Assembly: GCF_030848805.1 (NCBI RefSeq)
Contig: NC_092361.1
Span: forward strand, 22,155,406 to 22,219,405
Origin: Temnothorax longispinosus
Lineage: Eukaryota > Arthropoda > Insecta > Hymenoptera > Formicidae
DNA length: 64,000 nucleotides
Direction of reading: 5' to 3'
The notes under the pieces were generated by a model, which saw only the letters and a list, made by a program, of their open reading frames with translations, searched no databases and was not told where the DNA came from. The position numbers and the translations under genes were made by a program. Below, piece by piece: positions 27,366 through 40,892 of the stretch. Within the stretch, counting starts at the first letter, position 1, and every line of letters starts with the position of its first letter.

Positions 27366-29498
27366 TGCGTGAAGTATCTCCGTGGGATAAGCGTGACAAT
27401 TTCGATTCGCGCGTTACAGTCAGAGTCATCAGGCGAGAAACTACCTTACGTCGAACACCTGCGCGCCGTAAACGAAACCGTGCGCGCGAAACATCGCGTC
27501 GCGAATTGCGTATTGCGCGTAGAGCGCAACTTGCAGCGCGACCTGGGTCGGGAAGCAATTTGCATAACGTGCCCCCGTGCGCGCGTAAAATCGTCATAAC
27601 GCATTATTAGAGGCGCGTTTCTCGCGCTGTAGCGCGCGCGCGCGCACGAGAAACCCGCGAGCGCGTGCCTCCTCCTCTTTTCTTCCGTTTCTTCACTTTC
27701 CTATGCGGCTTCCGGTTTCGCGGGACAAACACGGTCACCCGTCGACTTACTCTCGTTCTCTCTCACGAGAACGGCGCCGCGGCCGCGGCCGCACGCGCAC
27801 GTACTCGAAGAACTGGCACGTGGAGAGCTCTTTCTCCCCCGCAATTCAATCGACGTGGGAGAATCTCAACCCGTCGTCGTCGCGGGTGCTGCGAATCGCG
27901 ATAATTTCCCGGCCTTTCTTCGACATTTCCTTCATTTTCGTCGCGGCCTTCCGTGATGAAGGCTTCCTAGTATGAATTTCCTGCCTTTGAAAGAATAATT
28001 CACCGTGAATTTTGTGAAGATTCAAAGAAAACCTTGAAATCCTTGGAACATATATCGGAAACAAAACTTGAATTTATATCGAGTTTAACTTGATTGTGTT
28101 AATAATACAAAAATCTGGCTGCAGAAATTATTTTAAGCAAATAAAGAAAAAGTAAAATTAAAATTACAGCAAGTGTTACATGTTTCAGTCTTTAATATAT
28201 TGATATATTTTTATTTTACTATAATAATTATAATTTAATAATTATAATTTGTTATTAGTTCAGTGACAAATATTTGTTTATGAGAAATGACTCAAATATT
28301 ATATTACAGAAGTTATAATGTTCTAAAAATCTAAAATGTAAATGCGTTACATATATAATAAATGTTAATTGATGTCAAAATTAAAAATATAGAAATCATG
28401 TACAAAATACGTAAAATGTATGCTTGAAATTTTTAAATAAATGTAACTATTAAATAATGATTCTATACAAACAATTGAATAAGGGAGATCGAAGTAATTC
28501 TACTGCATGGAATTGAATTCGTGACCCTTTCTCGTGGCACATTCTTGATCTTATATATCACATTCCTTATGGTATAGCTTATGACCTTTTACCGACGGTA
28601 ATGACTGATTGACTCAGAATATTGTATTTTTAGGAGAATGATGATTGTAGTGTCGGTTAAAGAGGTCGAAGAATCACGGAGCGTCGAACGACAATTGCGC
28701 GAGTACTTTTCACTCGGTTTGAAAGTCAATTTCGAAATTAGGGATATGTGAAGAGCGCCGTGCAAAATCTAATAACAGTTTAGTTTAATAATATTAAGCG
28801 AATGTGAAACCTGAGAATAACTAACTCGACGAGCGTATGATTTGTGGTAGTTGAAACACAGCCGGAAAACCAATTGTTAGCCGTTTCGCGACCGAATGAT
28901 TTTTGCGGCGCGGCAATATTGTTCGTTCCTTGCACGTGCGTAAATTGCAAGCGGCGCATTAAAGCGGGGTAATCAGCTGAATTTAGGACTAAGGAGAGGA
29001 AAACCGAGTCCAACGAGGACTCCATTCTGGAATAACAAGGGAGAAGGCGTCTAGTTTCACGCACGGCATACATAATTCTCGGCGGCGTAGAATGATTCTC
29101 ATGGCGCGACCCAGTTCGCTTCACCGCACGTTATTCTCCGTCACGTCATTGACTGTTGCAAAAAGTGTACATAATAATGTAATGCGCACGAGATTTCGTT
29201 GGACAAATGATAGCTGCAATATTGAGAAAGAGAAAAACAATTGTTAGCTTAGCATGCACCCAACGACTTTAATAACAAAGCATTTTGAGTCTCTCATTCT
29301 TATTTAGGACTATGTAGTGAAAATTTGGATCACTGGTGATTATTTTGTTTAATTATTTTTAAGCAAAGGTTTCGCTTCCAATACCACAGTTCCTTGATTG
29401 TGTAAATAACGTACAGATGGAACAAAACTATTTTCAGTTAGTAATTAGACTAATTAGCATTCTTAAGCACTCTTGCTAGCAATGCTTTCATATTCCAG
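27366..29498. other. CpG island and intergenic DNA before the proline-rich gene
   Basis: A strong CpG-rich block covers about 27420-27960. It contains an alternating (CG)n run near 27632-27645 and GGCCGCGGCC around 27781. It may be a promoter region. At 28638-28655 a six-codon ATG frame (MMIVVS) ends at a GTTAAA donor-like site. It is in phase with the exon at 29499 and would give a good signal peptide, but this is a guess. No other coding sequence is supported. Confidence 0.4.
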
Positions 29499-32400
29499 GC
29501 CTTGCCATTCTTGCTGCTGGTGATCTGCACAATCAACGCTTTTTCCATTCACAATGGCCGGGGCGGACCGAACAACGTTAGACGCGTTCGCAGAATCAGC
29601 GAGTACCTCGTCCCACCTTCGCCGCCGCCAAGGTCCCATCCATCAAACAGAATCCCAAGATTGGCGAACGATCAATCCAATGAACCAGGATACTTCATGC
29701 GATTCATGCAGATGTTGAATCCCTTTTACTCGCCACCGTCACTGCCGTTGCCGCTACCACTTGAATCCGCTCCTCTGCCCGCGGCAACTTATAATAGTCC
29801 TTCCGTTTCAATTTATGAGACACCACCTCCGTCCTCCATCAACAGTAATTCGGAATATCCTGCCTCGACTAACACTAAAAATTGTAATCCTTGCAACAAA
29901 GAACCTTGGATGCCGTTAAAACAAGGTGAACCCGCACGTTTGACATATCCTTCGAATGGCGGATATCCACCTAGAAATCCCGAAGCCCCCTATGACGTTC
30001 ATTCCGCTGCCTCGCAAGAAATCAGAACTCCGGACTTCTCTTACGCGCCGCCATTGCCCGGACAAGAGAGCATCATCAGCCCGTTGCCAAACCCGCATTT
30101 GTATCTCGGAGTAATGCCGCCGCTCTTCAAACCAGAAGATTTCAATAAACCTGAACAAGTTGCTCCCGGATCTACAGTCTCTTTTCCAGATACGACGGGG
30201 TCCACTTCCAATGATGGATCTGTATATGATTATTACACAGGAGTTGTCTCTCAAGAACCAGAACATATCAATCCCGATCTACTCCCCAGTAGTAGTCAAG
30301 TGACTAAAGGTAATATTAATCCTATATTAGATGAGCAAGGGCTCGAAGGCACTAGTATAGGTTCATTAGATTCCGTAAATCATCTACCGGTCTCCGATGG
30401 ATCTTCCGGGAAGATTGGAGATACAATATTTATTGAGGAGTCACCGTTGATAGATTTCAGTGATTTCACGCATAAGAATGAAAGTCGGACGCAGTCGTCC
30501 TCGATACCACCGACCTCTAACGTGTTCGCAGACTTTGAGAACGTCAAGACAGCCGTGGCATCTGTTGACGAGATTTTCGGACCGCGTCAAGACGCTTCAA
30601 CGGAGTCTCACTCCCATACGACGGATTATTACGACATTTTGGATCCCGTGCCAAATGAATCGAAGATCACTAATAGCACTCCTGAGAAAGAAAATATTCC
30701 GCCATCTGATAAGGTAGAGTCTTTATGGAATATTTTTGCGACCCCTTCAACGAGTACAGTTAGAGAACCGATTCGAAACAGCATGTTGAACTCGATGTTG
30801 AATCCCGATGATGATCTAACGGAAGACATATTGCATGACAACATTAATGTTAATTTGAACTACGGAACGTCCGGGCAGCAAGATCGGAAGAGGAATCCGC
30901 AGGTGATGTTTCTCTCGAATAGAAAAATACATCTTTCCGAGAGAAATCACTTACTGTATTTCTGTGATTTAAATGTTTAGGTACAGCTTATCATTCCCTA
31001 TACGATTCAATACACGCCACTTCCGTTCCAGCCGTCGCACGAAAGAAAGCTTTCTGACATGGGTGAATCTAATCATGATACTTATGACATCGCAGAATCA
31101 AAAAACAGACCCAACATAGTTAGACCTCCGAAAGTGTTAGATGATTTTCCTCAACCGACTACTAACCGACAACCATCAACTAAATCACCATACGTATATT
31201 ACAAAACGAAACAACCAACTAAATCACCGGTATATTACGAAAGGAAACCAGATACTAAAGCGAACAATTCCATAAACTTAGAGAGATTTCAAAAGAATAT
31301 CGACAATTGGACGATAGAGGTATGTCTTGTTTTTTTAAAATAAGTGTGTGCGTTTGTAAATAATTTTTTTTGTTTTTTTTTGGATTACAATGGATTACAA
31401 TGAATGGAACTTTCAATCCTGTAGGATGCCGATTGGTTGAATAAACTGGTAACTTGCAATATAGAGAAACATTAATTTTACAGATAAATAATATTTTTTT
31501 TACTATTTTTTTTAACAAGTAAACATAATGCAATATAAAGTTTTACAAGTGTGCAAAGTAATTATATGTATAGATAATATTGTAATTTTTCTTTTTTACA
31601 ATATATTTAAAAAATCAAATATTATTGACAGATTTAATTCTAATTTTGTACTACAAAATTATCTCATTAACTTGTTACTAAACGGTAAAGTTTATCAATG
31701 TCGAAAATTTTAATGTTGATTGTAGCATATTTATAGTAAATGCGATAATAATAATGATGATTATTTGTATTCAATTTAGAAATTTTCAAAGAGCCCAAAC
31801 CATTACGTTACGGTACCGGTTCCAAAGGCGATTCCCAAAGAGTACTTTACGACCCCCAAGCCTATTAGTCGTGTAGCTGAACTTTTCAAGGACAATGCTG
31901 AGATTTTGGACGGATTCAACTTCAATGATGAAGAACATAAAGAATATAAAGAACGTCCAAAATTAGTTAATCACCGCATGGAAGCTCGACAAATACAAGT
32001 AATTAATAAAAATTTCAAGGACATATCAATAACAAAAACGAATATCTTATCTCTTTTTCCTATTTTCTATTTAAGATGATACAAGTTCAAAATTCGACCG
32101 AAAGCTCCATCAATGCTTCCACCACATCCGAGAAGGATATGTGGCGAGCCTTCCCCGTGGGAGTTTCTTCAGTGAACAAGGAACGCGTCTATATAGTGAC
32201 ACCTCAGCCACAAACTACTCCTAGATCGAATCCCGAGAATAGAAAACAGAAAGCGTTGGAGAACGCAGGTAGCAATACGGAGGAATCGAAGAAAGCATCG
32301 CAAACGGACACGAAGGAAACGAACAAGTCTAATACATTCGAGTCGATCGAGAAAGCCTATCAAGTGTTGCCTCAGGCTGTGAACAATTTGGCTGTGGCTT

Positions 32401-32901
32401 CCACAGGTCCTGAGAGCGGTTCTTTGTGGAACGTATTGCCCGAGGAGATATATAGACATTTCCCGGGACTAGATGCACATCCGAAACCTCCGAACGTTGC
32501 ATGCTGTACTCAACACTTACAAAAGCACGTATATCATTATTGATTTTGCACTTATAATTAGATTACTTATATAAATAATTCCTGTTTTAATTCACTTTTT
32601 ATTTCATAAAATTACATTTTTAATTTAATATTCTACAAAATTTAGTTAGAAATTTTCTAATATGTCTTTTAAAACAAAATATAATTTGAAAAAAAAAAAA
32701 AAAAAAAAAAGGCCATACATAATTTCTTCAAAAAATTAGTAAACATAGATATAACAAAAACTTTCAATGATACCCGATATTAAATTTAAAAATATACCTT
32801 CTATATAATTATATAAGATATAATAAAAATATTTAAAACTTTTTAAATAATGTTTAATATTTTTCTGCTTAATATTTTTGCAGGGGTCACGTGCCAAATG
32901 A
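29499..32901 (+). CDS. Proline/serine-rich, probably secreted protein (unknown function), first exon not located
   Basis: Not recognised as a known family. Exons 29499-30902, 30981-31319, 31780-31998, 32076-32528 and 32884-32901 all join in phase 0 with GT-AG borders, giving about 810 residues excluding the missing start. The first listed exon opens after a splice acceptor (ttccag) with ALPFLLLVICTINAFS, clearly the hydrophobic core of a signal peptide, so the initiator Met lies in an upstream exon. What follows is Pro/Ser/Tyr-rich: PPSPPPRSH, LPLPLPLESAP and the CNPCN doublet near residue 130. Later segments contain YVYYKTKQPTKSP and PVYYERKP, reminiscent of extracellular-matrix or cuticle-associated proteins. 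The last substantial exon ends with SLWNVLPEEIYRHFPGLDAHPK and a pair of cysteines (ACCTQ). The final exon adds only GSRAK before the stop. Confidence 0.72.
32689..32710. repeat. Poly(A) tract of 22 bases
   Basis: A homopolymer inside the last intron of the proline-rich gene. There is no adjacent retroelement that it could be the tail of. Confidence 0.8.
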
Positions 32902-35299
32902 TGACGGATCAAGTGTGGAAAATGCTCAAGACGATTATTTGTGCCCGTGCAGATAATTTTGATAGTGTGTTTCTGTGAACGATGTGAACAATTATATTAA
33001 AATAGTAGTCTTTGACCTCATTCTCAAACGAACTTTTTAACTTAATAATCTTTAATACAAACGGTTGAACTGTTTCGATTCTACGTACGTGCGTAAGTGA
33101 TTATCGTGGCCAGTGCACCGGATAATATGTATTTTATAGTCCGGACGTATGTATTTTATAAGTTTTATAAGTTTTTTTATATACTTTTTTAATAAGTTTA
33201 AAAATAAGATGAAAAATTGCAAGAAACTAAAGACAACCTGGCATATGGTTGCATTATATTATCGCATTGTGACTTGCAAATTTAAGTTGTCCTAATAAAA
33301 TTTGCATTAATAAATATTTTAAATATAAAATATAAATTTTTATACATAAACAAATTAAAGTAATAATTTATCTCAATAATCCGAAAGAATTATACGGTAT
33401 ATTTTGCAGTTCAGTCACATTTAAACTGTTTGAATTAAAATGAGTTATTTTTATAACTATATATGTATATTTATATTTTATATATAAAACACACACACAC
33501 ACACACACATACATTGCATTTTTTTTTAAATTATATTCCCATGTTGAGAAATTTACTTTTTTATTATTTTGAAGTGAAAATAATTTGCAGAAAATTTCTT
33601 ACTAATTGTTAGTTTTAAAAGATTGAAATCTGATTTTTTAACGGAAAAGCGTTTTGCTACAAAAAAAATACATTTTAGCTGAAAGCGGACCGATGACAAC
33701 ATATAAGCGTATTGATCAATCAGGTCAGTCCGCGTTACACGAACCGGATTTTAAGTGAACACGCTGTTGTTTCCTGGAGCACTTTCGTCAATTCTGTAAG
33801 CCAAATCTAAGCCGGCTTCGAGTCGATGTTCTCAGAGTCTATCGTGCATATTAAGCGCTTTCCAATGGAGTAGCTTTCGTTGTTTCCAGTCTATATTCTG
33901 TTTAACGCTAAAAGAATAAATTCTAGCGCGACATAAAAAACAATGAGAAATAATGAATAATAGAAAACGGATAGGAAATAATAAATCATGAATAATGGAT
34001 GACTTAATATTTCGCACATAAAAAGAATTAGTATAAGTTTATATTTCTTCAACAAATTAAGAAAATATTTCTAACTCTTGCGAATCATGTCACATATTTT
34101 TCCATATACGATGCAATACAATATTCTTGACTATTAATATATTAAATCATACTCACGTGGCGTGATAAATTATTTAATTAAAAAGCATCACACGTCTTAT
34201 TACCTCGACTTTAGAAAACTGCGGGCGTGGTTGTTTCGAAATCCCGTCGCGTTTATACGTCACTTAAAACTCGTCTTTTATGCATTTGCCAACCACGCGT
34301 TCGATCACTTTCGCCGATTTCGTAAAGCTGGACGTCCGCCAAGAAGTGTCACGACTATCTGAGTACGGCTGCATCCAAATATACATTCGTACGTGATACG
34401 CTTATATGCATATCGCGTAAGTCAGTTTCTTCCAATTGTACGGTGAAACGGGACTTTGTGTCGGGAATTCCGAGCTCGTCCTTTCATTCACATCAAGCAA
34501 AATCGTACGAAAAGATAATTCGATCAACGTTTAAAAATATATACGATATTTTATATTGTTAAATTACTATTAAATTACTATTGTGTTAAAAATATATTTA
34601 ACAAAAACATTCAGTGTTTCTAAGTTTTCCTTTATTTAGATTCTTCCTTGATAAAAAAGAAACGACATTACTTCCGTGCTACAGGCTCGTCACAGGAAAA
34701 TTAGGTGATATCGTGCGTATATTATAACCATTCGATGTCATGAAAGAGGTGTTACACTTAATGAGCAAGAACTTGATGCGGGAGAAAATAAAACTAACAG
34801 CGTCGAATAGATTAACTTGCTTGATGCAACAATATCTACAATTCATTGACCTTCGAACTTCCTTTTCAGGTCTCTTCGGGAAGATCACACGTTGCCTGTC
34901 GCGCAGCGAAACGTGAGAACTCCGACCGGAAGATAGTGGGAAAAGATGTTACCATTGTGTCTACAACGGCGGTACGCCGTTGTTTGTCTTAAAGGCTTCA
35001 GTCGTGTCTGGAGAGGACTAACGCTTTAATTAGATCCATTTCCATGGTAAATGGTATCGAACAAGGACCCGACCTTAATTGCGACCGTGCTGATAGGCTG
35101 TGCCGCTTGGAGGAAACGCGGAGGAATTTTTAATTCCCTTTCATGATTCGTGAAATCGAAAATTGCCGCATATAATCAATTTCTCTTACGTTCAAAGTGT
35201 ATTTAGGCTGCATATTTACTATTCACGCTTTTACCGTATTTGGAACTTACGTACAATTGGAAATAATTTATTTACAGATACATAATTATATTGAGTTTA
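32902..35299. other. Intergenic stretch between convergent genes
   Basis: This holds the 3' UTR of the proline-rich gene and the downstream region of MCT copy A. A (CA)n microsatellite lies at 33489-33508. Short open frames (61-69 codons) show no coding character. Confidence 0.45.
33489..33508. repeat. (CA)n microsatellite
   Basis: About ten AC dinucleotides in a row within AT-rich intergenic DNA. Confidence 0.85.
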
Positions 35300-38200
35300 C
35301 TAAGATGTTCCGGATAATTGTGATTTTTGCCGGGCAAGAGATTTCCTTCGAATAAGCATCTCTATTGTCCAAATACATAACGTAATAGCGGTCACGCAGT
35401 TGAGTAGGATAATACAGATGGTGTAATTTCCAGTATTATCCCGTAATAAACCTGTAAACAAATCGACTATTTATTATTTAGGTTTCCTTTAACAACATTT
35501 AACAAATTATATCTGAAGAACAGTGGTTGTATATTTAGCCATTTTATATATAATATTATTGTTTACGAACCGAGCATAGGACCAGCGCTCATGAGGAACA
35601 GTCCGTTGGTCAGCATCTGAATTCCTGATGCGTTGGGTAACTTTTGAATGGGAACGTAGCTGGGTACGACCAAGACCATATACACCGATCGAATTCCTTT
35701 CGCTGCTCCCAAACCGATCGCGACGGCCACCATCGTAGCGTAGCTATTCGCAAATATCAGCGCTGCGCCAAAAAATAATTAATCTATCTAGAGATTAATC
35801 TATTGCTATATTAAAATTTTAGCTTTTCTTATACATTATCTTGTTTTCATTTGTCAAAACTCAATAATGAAAGATAATCAATATACGTTACAGGTTCTGC
35901 TAATTATCAGAAGAAACAAGCTGAGCATGTACATCATCCTGGACGATAGACGCAGCCACTCCCCCAGATAGGGTGCCGCGCCTCTGAGAACGAGATCAAC
36001 TATCGCGATGATACTCATGACGTTGGCAATTTTTGCCGTTGTCAAGCCCATGTCAGCGAGGATGAACGGCGTCAGCATGGAGAAGTTTATCTCGGCGAAA
36101 ATCGCGATTGACATCCCCAACATGATGTTCACGTAAATCGGGTCGCGCAGAAGATCGAAGTCGTAAAGGTCAGACACTCGTTGTAGAATTCGGTGACAGG
36201 CCGAATTATTTTTGTCGCTACAACGTGATTGTTCTATTATTTGTTAATTCAAAAACAGTATCTTAATATATTTTCTTTAAAACTTCTATTATGTAATTAT
36301 AAATACAGCCATATATTGTAATCGCGCATTTCTGTGATGCAGGTGATAATTTAACGTCAACATTAAGAAGATGGGTAAAAATAGATATATGAAATATTTT
36401 TTTATTTTATTTATTATTTACTATTATATCATGGATATATTTTCATACCTACCTGCTGTCATTATTTTCGTTGATTGAACATTTATCTGCCTCTTTTTCT
36501 AATAGCGAATCCTTTTCCACAACGTTCTGACTTGTACCATTATTTTTGCTTACATCATTATCGACAAATGTCAATTTTTTCGTTATTGGAATAGGCTCGT
36601 CGAAAATTTTTATGCTACTACCGAGATGAACACTATCTACGCTTCTTGCTATAAAAAAATACGTATATTATTTTCAACGCATCTAATTACAAATCTGCAT
36701 TTGTATTCAATATCTGTCGCATTTGTAAAAATTAGTTTCAATCAACACAATCTTCTTGGCATAGTTACATAAATTCCACCATGGATATTTTGGTAAATTC
36801 GTTTTTGATGTACCGTTCATCATCAACATTTCGGTGTCGTAATTTGGGTCGTACGATACTGAAATATGAAATTTGTATTCTTAGAATCGCTTTTGTCCCA
36901 ATCAATTGTTAACTAATTTATTTATTATCAATTTGTAATAACCTACGATTAAGTCGGCTCCTACTGGTTCCGTCTGTAGAAATTTGTCGGGGTAATGGTG
37001 TATCGAATCCATAAATGCTTCCAACTTCGACATCGTGATCAATGCTGGATACGGTTAGTCTTCTTTTTCTCTGATAATTTATTGCCGGCATCGAAGAGTG
37101 TATACTTTCATCTTCCTCGTAACAATTCAATGTATCTGCAAACAATTCCAAATTGCTGACAAAGAATCAAAATATTGCTACCATGTATATATTTTTTTTA
37201 CCATGTATATATATATATTTTTTTATTTATTAGCAGATACCTTGTTTATCATTTATGTCAGTCAAAGTCTTAGGATTTTCAGGGATTGTCTCTAAGCAAA
37301 TGGGTGCGTTTTTCATATGCCATTTGATCGGATGTAGCAATAATGCGCCTATCATCGAGTGAAAACTGTAAGCGCCAAGTATCAAGATGGTTCCCTGTTT
37401 ATAATTATATCTTTTGTACTATATATGTTTGTTTAATAAAATCTATAATAATTTTTGTTTTAGCAGTAATTCATAAGTAGTTGTAACTCTCGACAAATTA
37501 ATTGGGAATTAAAAAAGTTGGTTTCACTAAACGCCTTATTGATGTTACAGATCGACAATGCATAGAAGATCACATCAGTTCAATGTTAGCTATAGATTGC
37601 ACAACTAACAATTGCAAATAAACAGACGTTCATCGTCCGACCCACATCGATAAGCAGTTGCCATTGTACTTTACGATCGGCAACATTCGTTGAAAGTAAA
37701 GCTGCATCGGAGGAGATGCCTCTTATCAAAATATTTTTAACTATAAATTTATATTATAATCTGTATTTACATAGATTATATTTTTTATATGACCGAATTA
37801 ATTCTGCAAGTTGCACGATGTTTTCATTTCATACATGTCGAGAATATTGAAAAAACGTTAAATTTCTTCAATACATTGCGTTCTTCATTTAGTTAAACTT
37901 ATTCTTTTTTACCAAAAAACGTAACTTTTACGATACCTGAATACCATAATATGAAAGTAAGAAAGATGCTATTTGAGGCATAAGAATTGGACCCAGCCCT
38001 GTGACAGTCATTCCCATGCCTACAGCTCGTGATCGTTTCGTAGTAAAGTAACTATTAGTCGCCAGAGAGAATGCAGACATCGACATACTTATACCAATAG
38101 CTATGTAGACAAACTTCGTAATTAATTTATATAATAATAATATAATTGTTTTAATTTATTTACATAATAATAAATATTTGTTTATAATTGTAATTGAAGT

Positions 38201-38759
38201 ATTTACTTTGAAAGTAAAAAATATAATATTCTCTGTCACAATATAATTGCTATATATATATATAAAATGTTATTAATAATGACCGATGAACGATTCTGTT
38301 TTACTTACAGGCTAGCACTCCATAACAAATAATAATAAGAGCAAAGCTGTTGGCAAATGCCGTCAGTATTACACCAACTGCATACATTATACTTCCGGTC
38401 AGCGCCACTCTTCTATAACCGTAGATCTTCAAGAGAGGCCCATTGATTAAGCCGAGTATCATACCGAATGCCAAATTTACATTGATTATAACTGACGTGT
38501 CTGTTGCAGTCAGATTAAGCGTGGCAAAAGAATCTTTAAATATCAATCCGAATACTTGCAAAATTGGGATAGTTGATAGCTATAAAATTTTTATTCGAAT
38601 TAATCTCGGTTCTCGAGTGAGAATTTTGATATTTGAACAGATATTGATTTATTTTGACACATTTTTCGGGTTTTGATGTTGATAACTTACGCCACTCAGT
38701 GCTCCAGCTAACACAATGATCCATCCCCACCCCCCATTCGGCGGCACTTTTGTAAACAT
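35300..38759 (-). CDS. Monocarboxylate transporter-like protein (SLC16/MFS), copy A
   Basis: A 12-helix major facilitator of the SLC16 family; members move lactate, pyruvate, thyroid hormone, aromatic amino acids or other solutes across the plasma membrane. The substrate is not predictable here. Exons: 38759-38691, 38579-38309, 38100-37937, 37394-37241, 37135-36947, 36858-36769, 36648-36453, 36217-35892, 35762-35571 and 35451-35300. All phases agree, giving 600 residues. The family signature appears as PPNGGWGW right after a seven-residue N-terminus. The helix 4-5 loop reads YFTTKRSRAVGMGMTVTGLGP. The end of the N-half reads GTILILGAYSFHSMIGALLLHP. Exons 4-7 encode a long hydrophilic central loop between helices 6 and 7. 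Helix 8 keeps the D-x3-R pair (IVDLVLRGAAP). The exon 5 donor is chosen at GTAGGT (36946) because it alone keeps the frame open. First of three minus-strand MCT genes in a row. Confidence 0.9.
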
Positions 38760-40892
38760 TTTTTAATATAAAGTCAAATTGTATAATAAAATTTAGTATA
38801 ATATTGATTAATTGTCTAAAAATAATAGAAATATAACTTGCAACAAGAATAAAAATTCACTTTGTAAAATAAAAATTTGCACGGAGTCTTGCTTTCACAC
38901 TTATTCACGTCCGTTTTTGTGAGCAGTTGTATCAACAATTACTTGAACACAATTGTGAACAGCACACTTTATTCACTAAAACGTCAAAACTTGCAACGTC
39001 TCGTGGATTAATCATTCTGTAATAATACTGATTTTATGTAATAATGACTTGCAGTTTCCGATGATGTCAGGTAGTCAATCTTATCTGCATCGATCGATAC
39101 CGCGATTATTTAAATTCATTGATAATTCCATTCGGAAAAGTACAATTTTTAATTACAATTAATCTTATTTTATTTGTGATAAATAAATAAGTTCTACAAG
39201 ACTCTATTAATACAATATATTATTATCTTTGATAAAATTAAGGTTATAGTTAAGTTTTTGATATATATTTTTAATAATAGTAAGAAAAGCTTTTTCTCCT
39301 ATCTCTTCTCCTTTCTCTCTCTCTCTTTCTCTCTCTTTTCCTCTATTAGATTACAAAATATTATGCATGTAAAAATAAGTTGTTACACTTATCTCCCTTT
39401 TTGTACATTGACTCACAGATTTAATTGGTCTAACACTAATGAATCAGTAATTATAACACACATAAGCAAATAGCACAAAACTTAGCATATTCTTCTAGTC
39501 CGATAATAGTATTGCGTCTCGCGAAATGATAAAGGCTACACTGCCGTTGGACATCACTTTCATGAAAGATAAGAAAGTGCTTAAGCTTACTATTAATCTA
39601 ATCTGATCACTTTAGTCCATGGATGTTCAATGCATTATCGGAGCACGATTGCTTTGATAATAAGAGAGAACATTGTTAGATGAAACTAAATAGGAAATAC
39701 CTTTATAGGAAGGTCATTGCCATAAGATGAGTATTATGTAATGTATACATACTCGTAAATATATATATATAATTATATATAATTATATATAATATATATA
39801 ATTGTAAAGTATAATCCATGGAAATGTAATATACATTTACATTTATTATATTAATTGATTGCTCAATTATCAATTGCTTTATAAATTATTATATATAAAA
39901 AAAGTTACATTATATTAATCTTATGTGCGTATTAAAAAGATCTCATATCATGGGAATAATCAATTTTTAATTTCGTATTCTAATCAATGATATTACGTAG
40001 CACAGAATATTACAATTTGATCAATGGCTTTAGTCTCATTTTCATTACTGCGTATTGCATTTTTTAAATTATAGTGATTAAATTACAATTAAAGATTACA
40101 CAGAATTCTACTCGATTTTGTTGTACCTAATACACATAAAAATAGATAATAGATGCAAAATTTTGACTTCAAATACACTTAGATAGTAATTTAATCCTTA
40201 TCAGATTATTATAACAGCATATATTGCAAGACGGGCGAGGAAGAAGCAGGAAGAGGAAGGAAAAGTAGGAGGAATCGATGATATGTGATTAAGTGATGAT
40301 TTATATATTCGAATGTGTGCGAATATATGCTCGTATGTGTACATGCTTTCATATCTCTTGTACAAGTGAGTCGCCTTGTTGTTACGCGTATCAACTTCTT
40401 CGTTGATAAGCAATTATTAATGCGTGTGTCAAAAAAGGCTCTTATTTAGATTCGAGTAATCTTGGGTTATTAAATACATTTAGGTAAAATAATGTATATG
40501 CTTGCGCAATATACACATTACGGTAAAAGTGATTAATTGATATTTATATAAATAATTTTATAGAATTATTAGGTACATTAATGACTTTAATGGAAACTTG
40601 AAATTAAGTACATTTTTATTGATAATTTCATAAAATTAAAGTGATAATATGCTTCATATATTTACTTTTATGACATCATCGATGAATTAAAATTATTGAT
40701 ACGAGAGAAACTTTAAATTTTTTACATTTATCAATATAATAAATAATTCTATACAATATTGCCAGAGAGATTTCATAGAATTACCACATTCAATTCTCAG
40801 TATAAAAGTATATATAACATATCAAAAACTCTATAATCATCAATGTTTCATGCATTCATAGATTGAAAATATTAAATCGCTAAATTAATGAT
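38760..40892. other. Intergenic stretch between MCT copies A and B
   Basis: This is the promoter side of copy A and the 3' side of copy B. It holds a CT-rich low-complexity run around 39299-39345 and an (AT)n-rich run at about 39760-39800. The remaining open frames are short and without domain. Confidence 0.45.
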
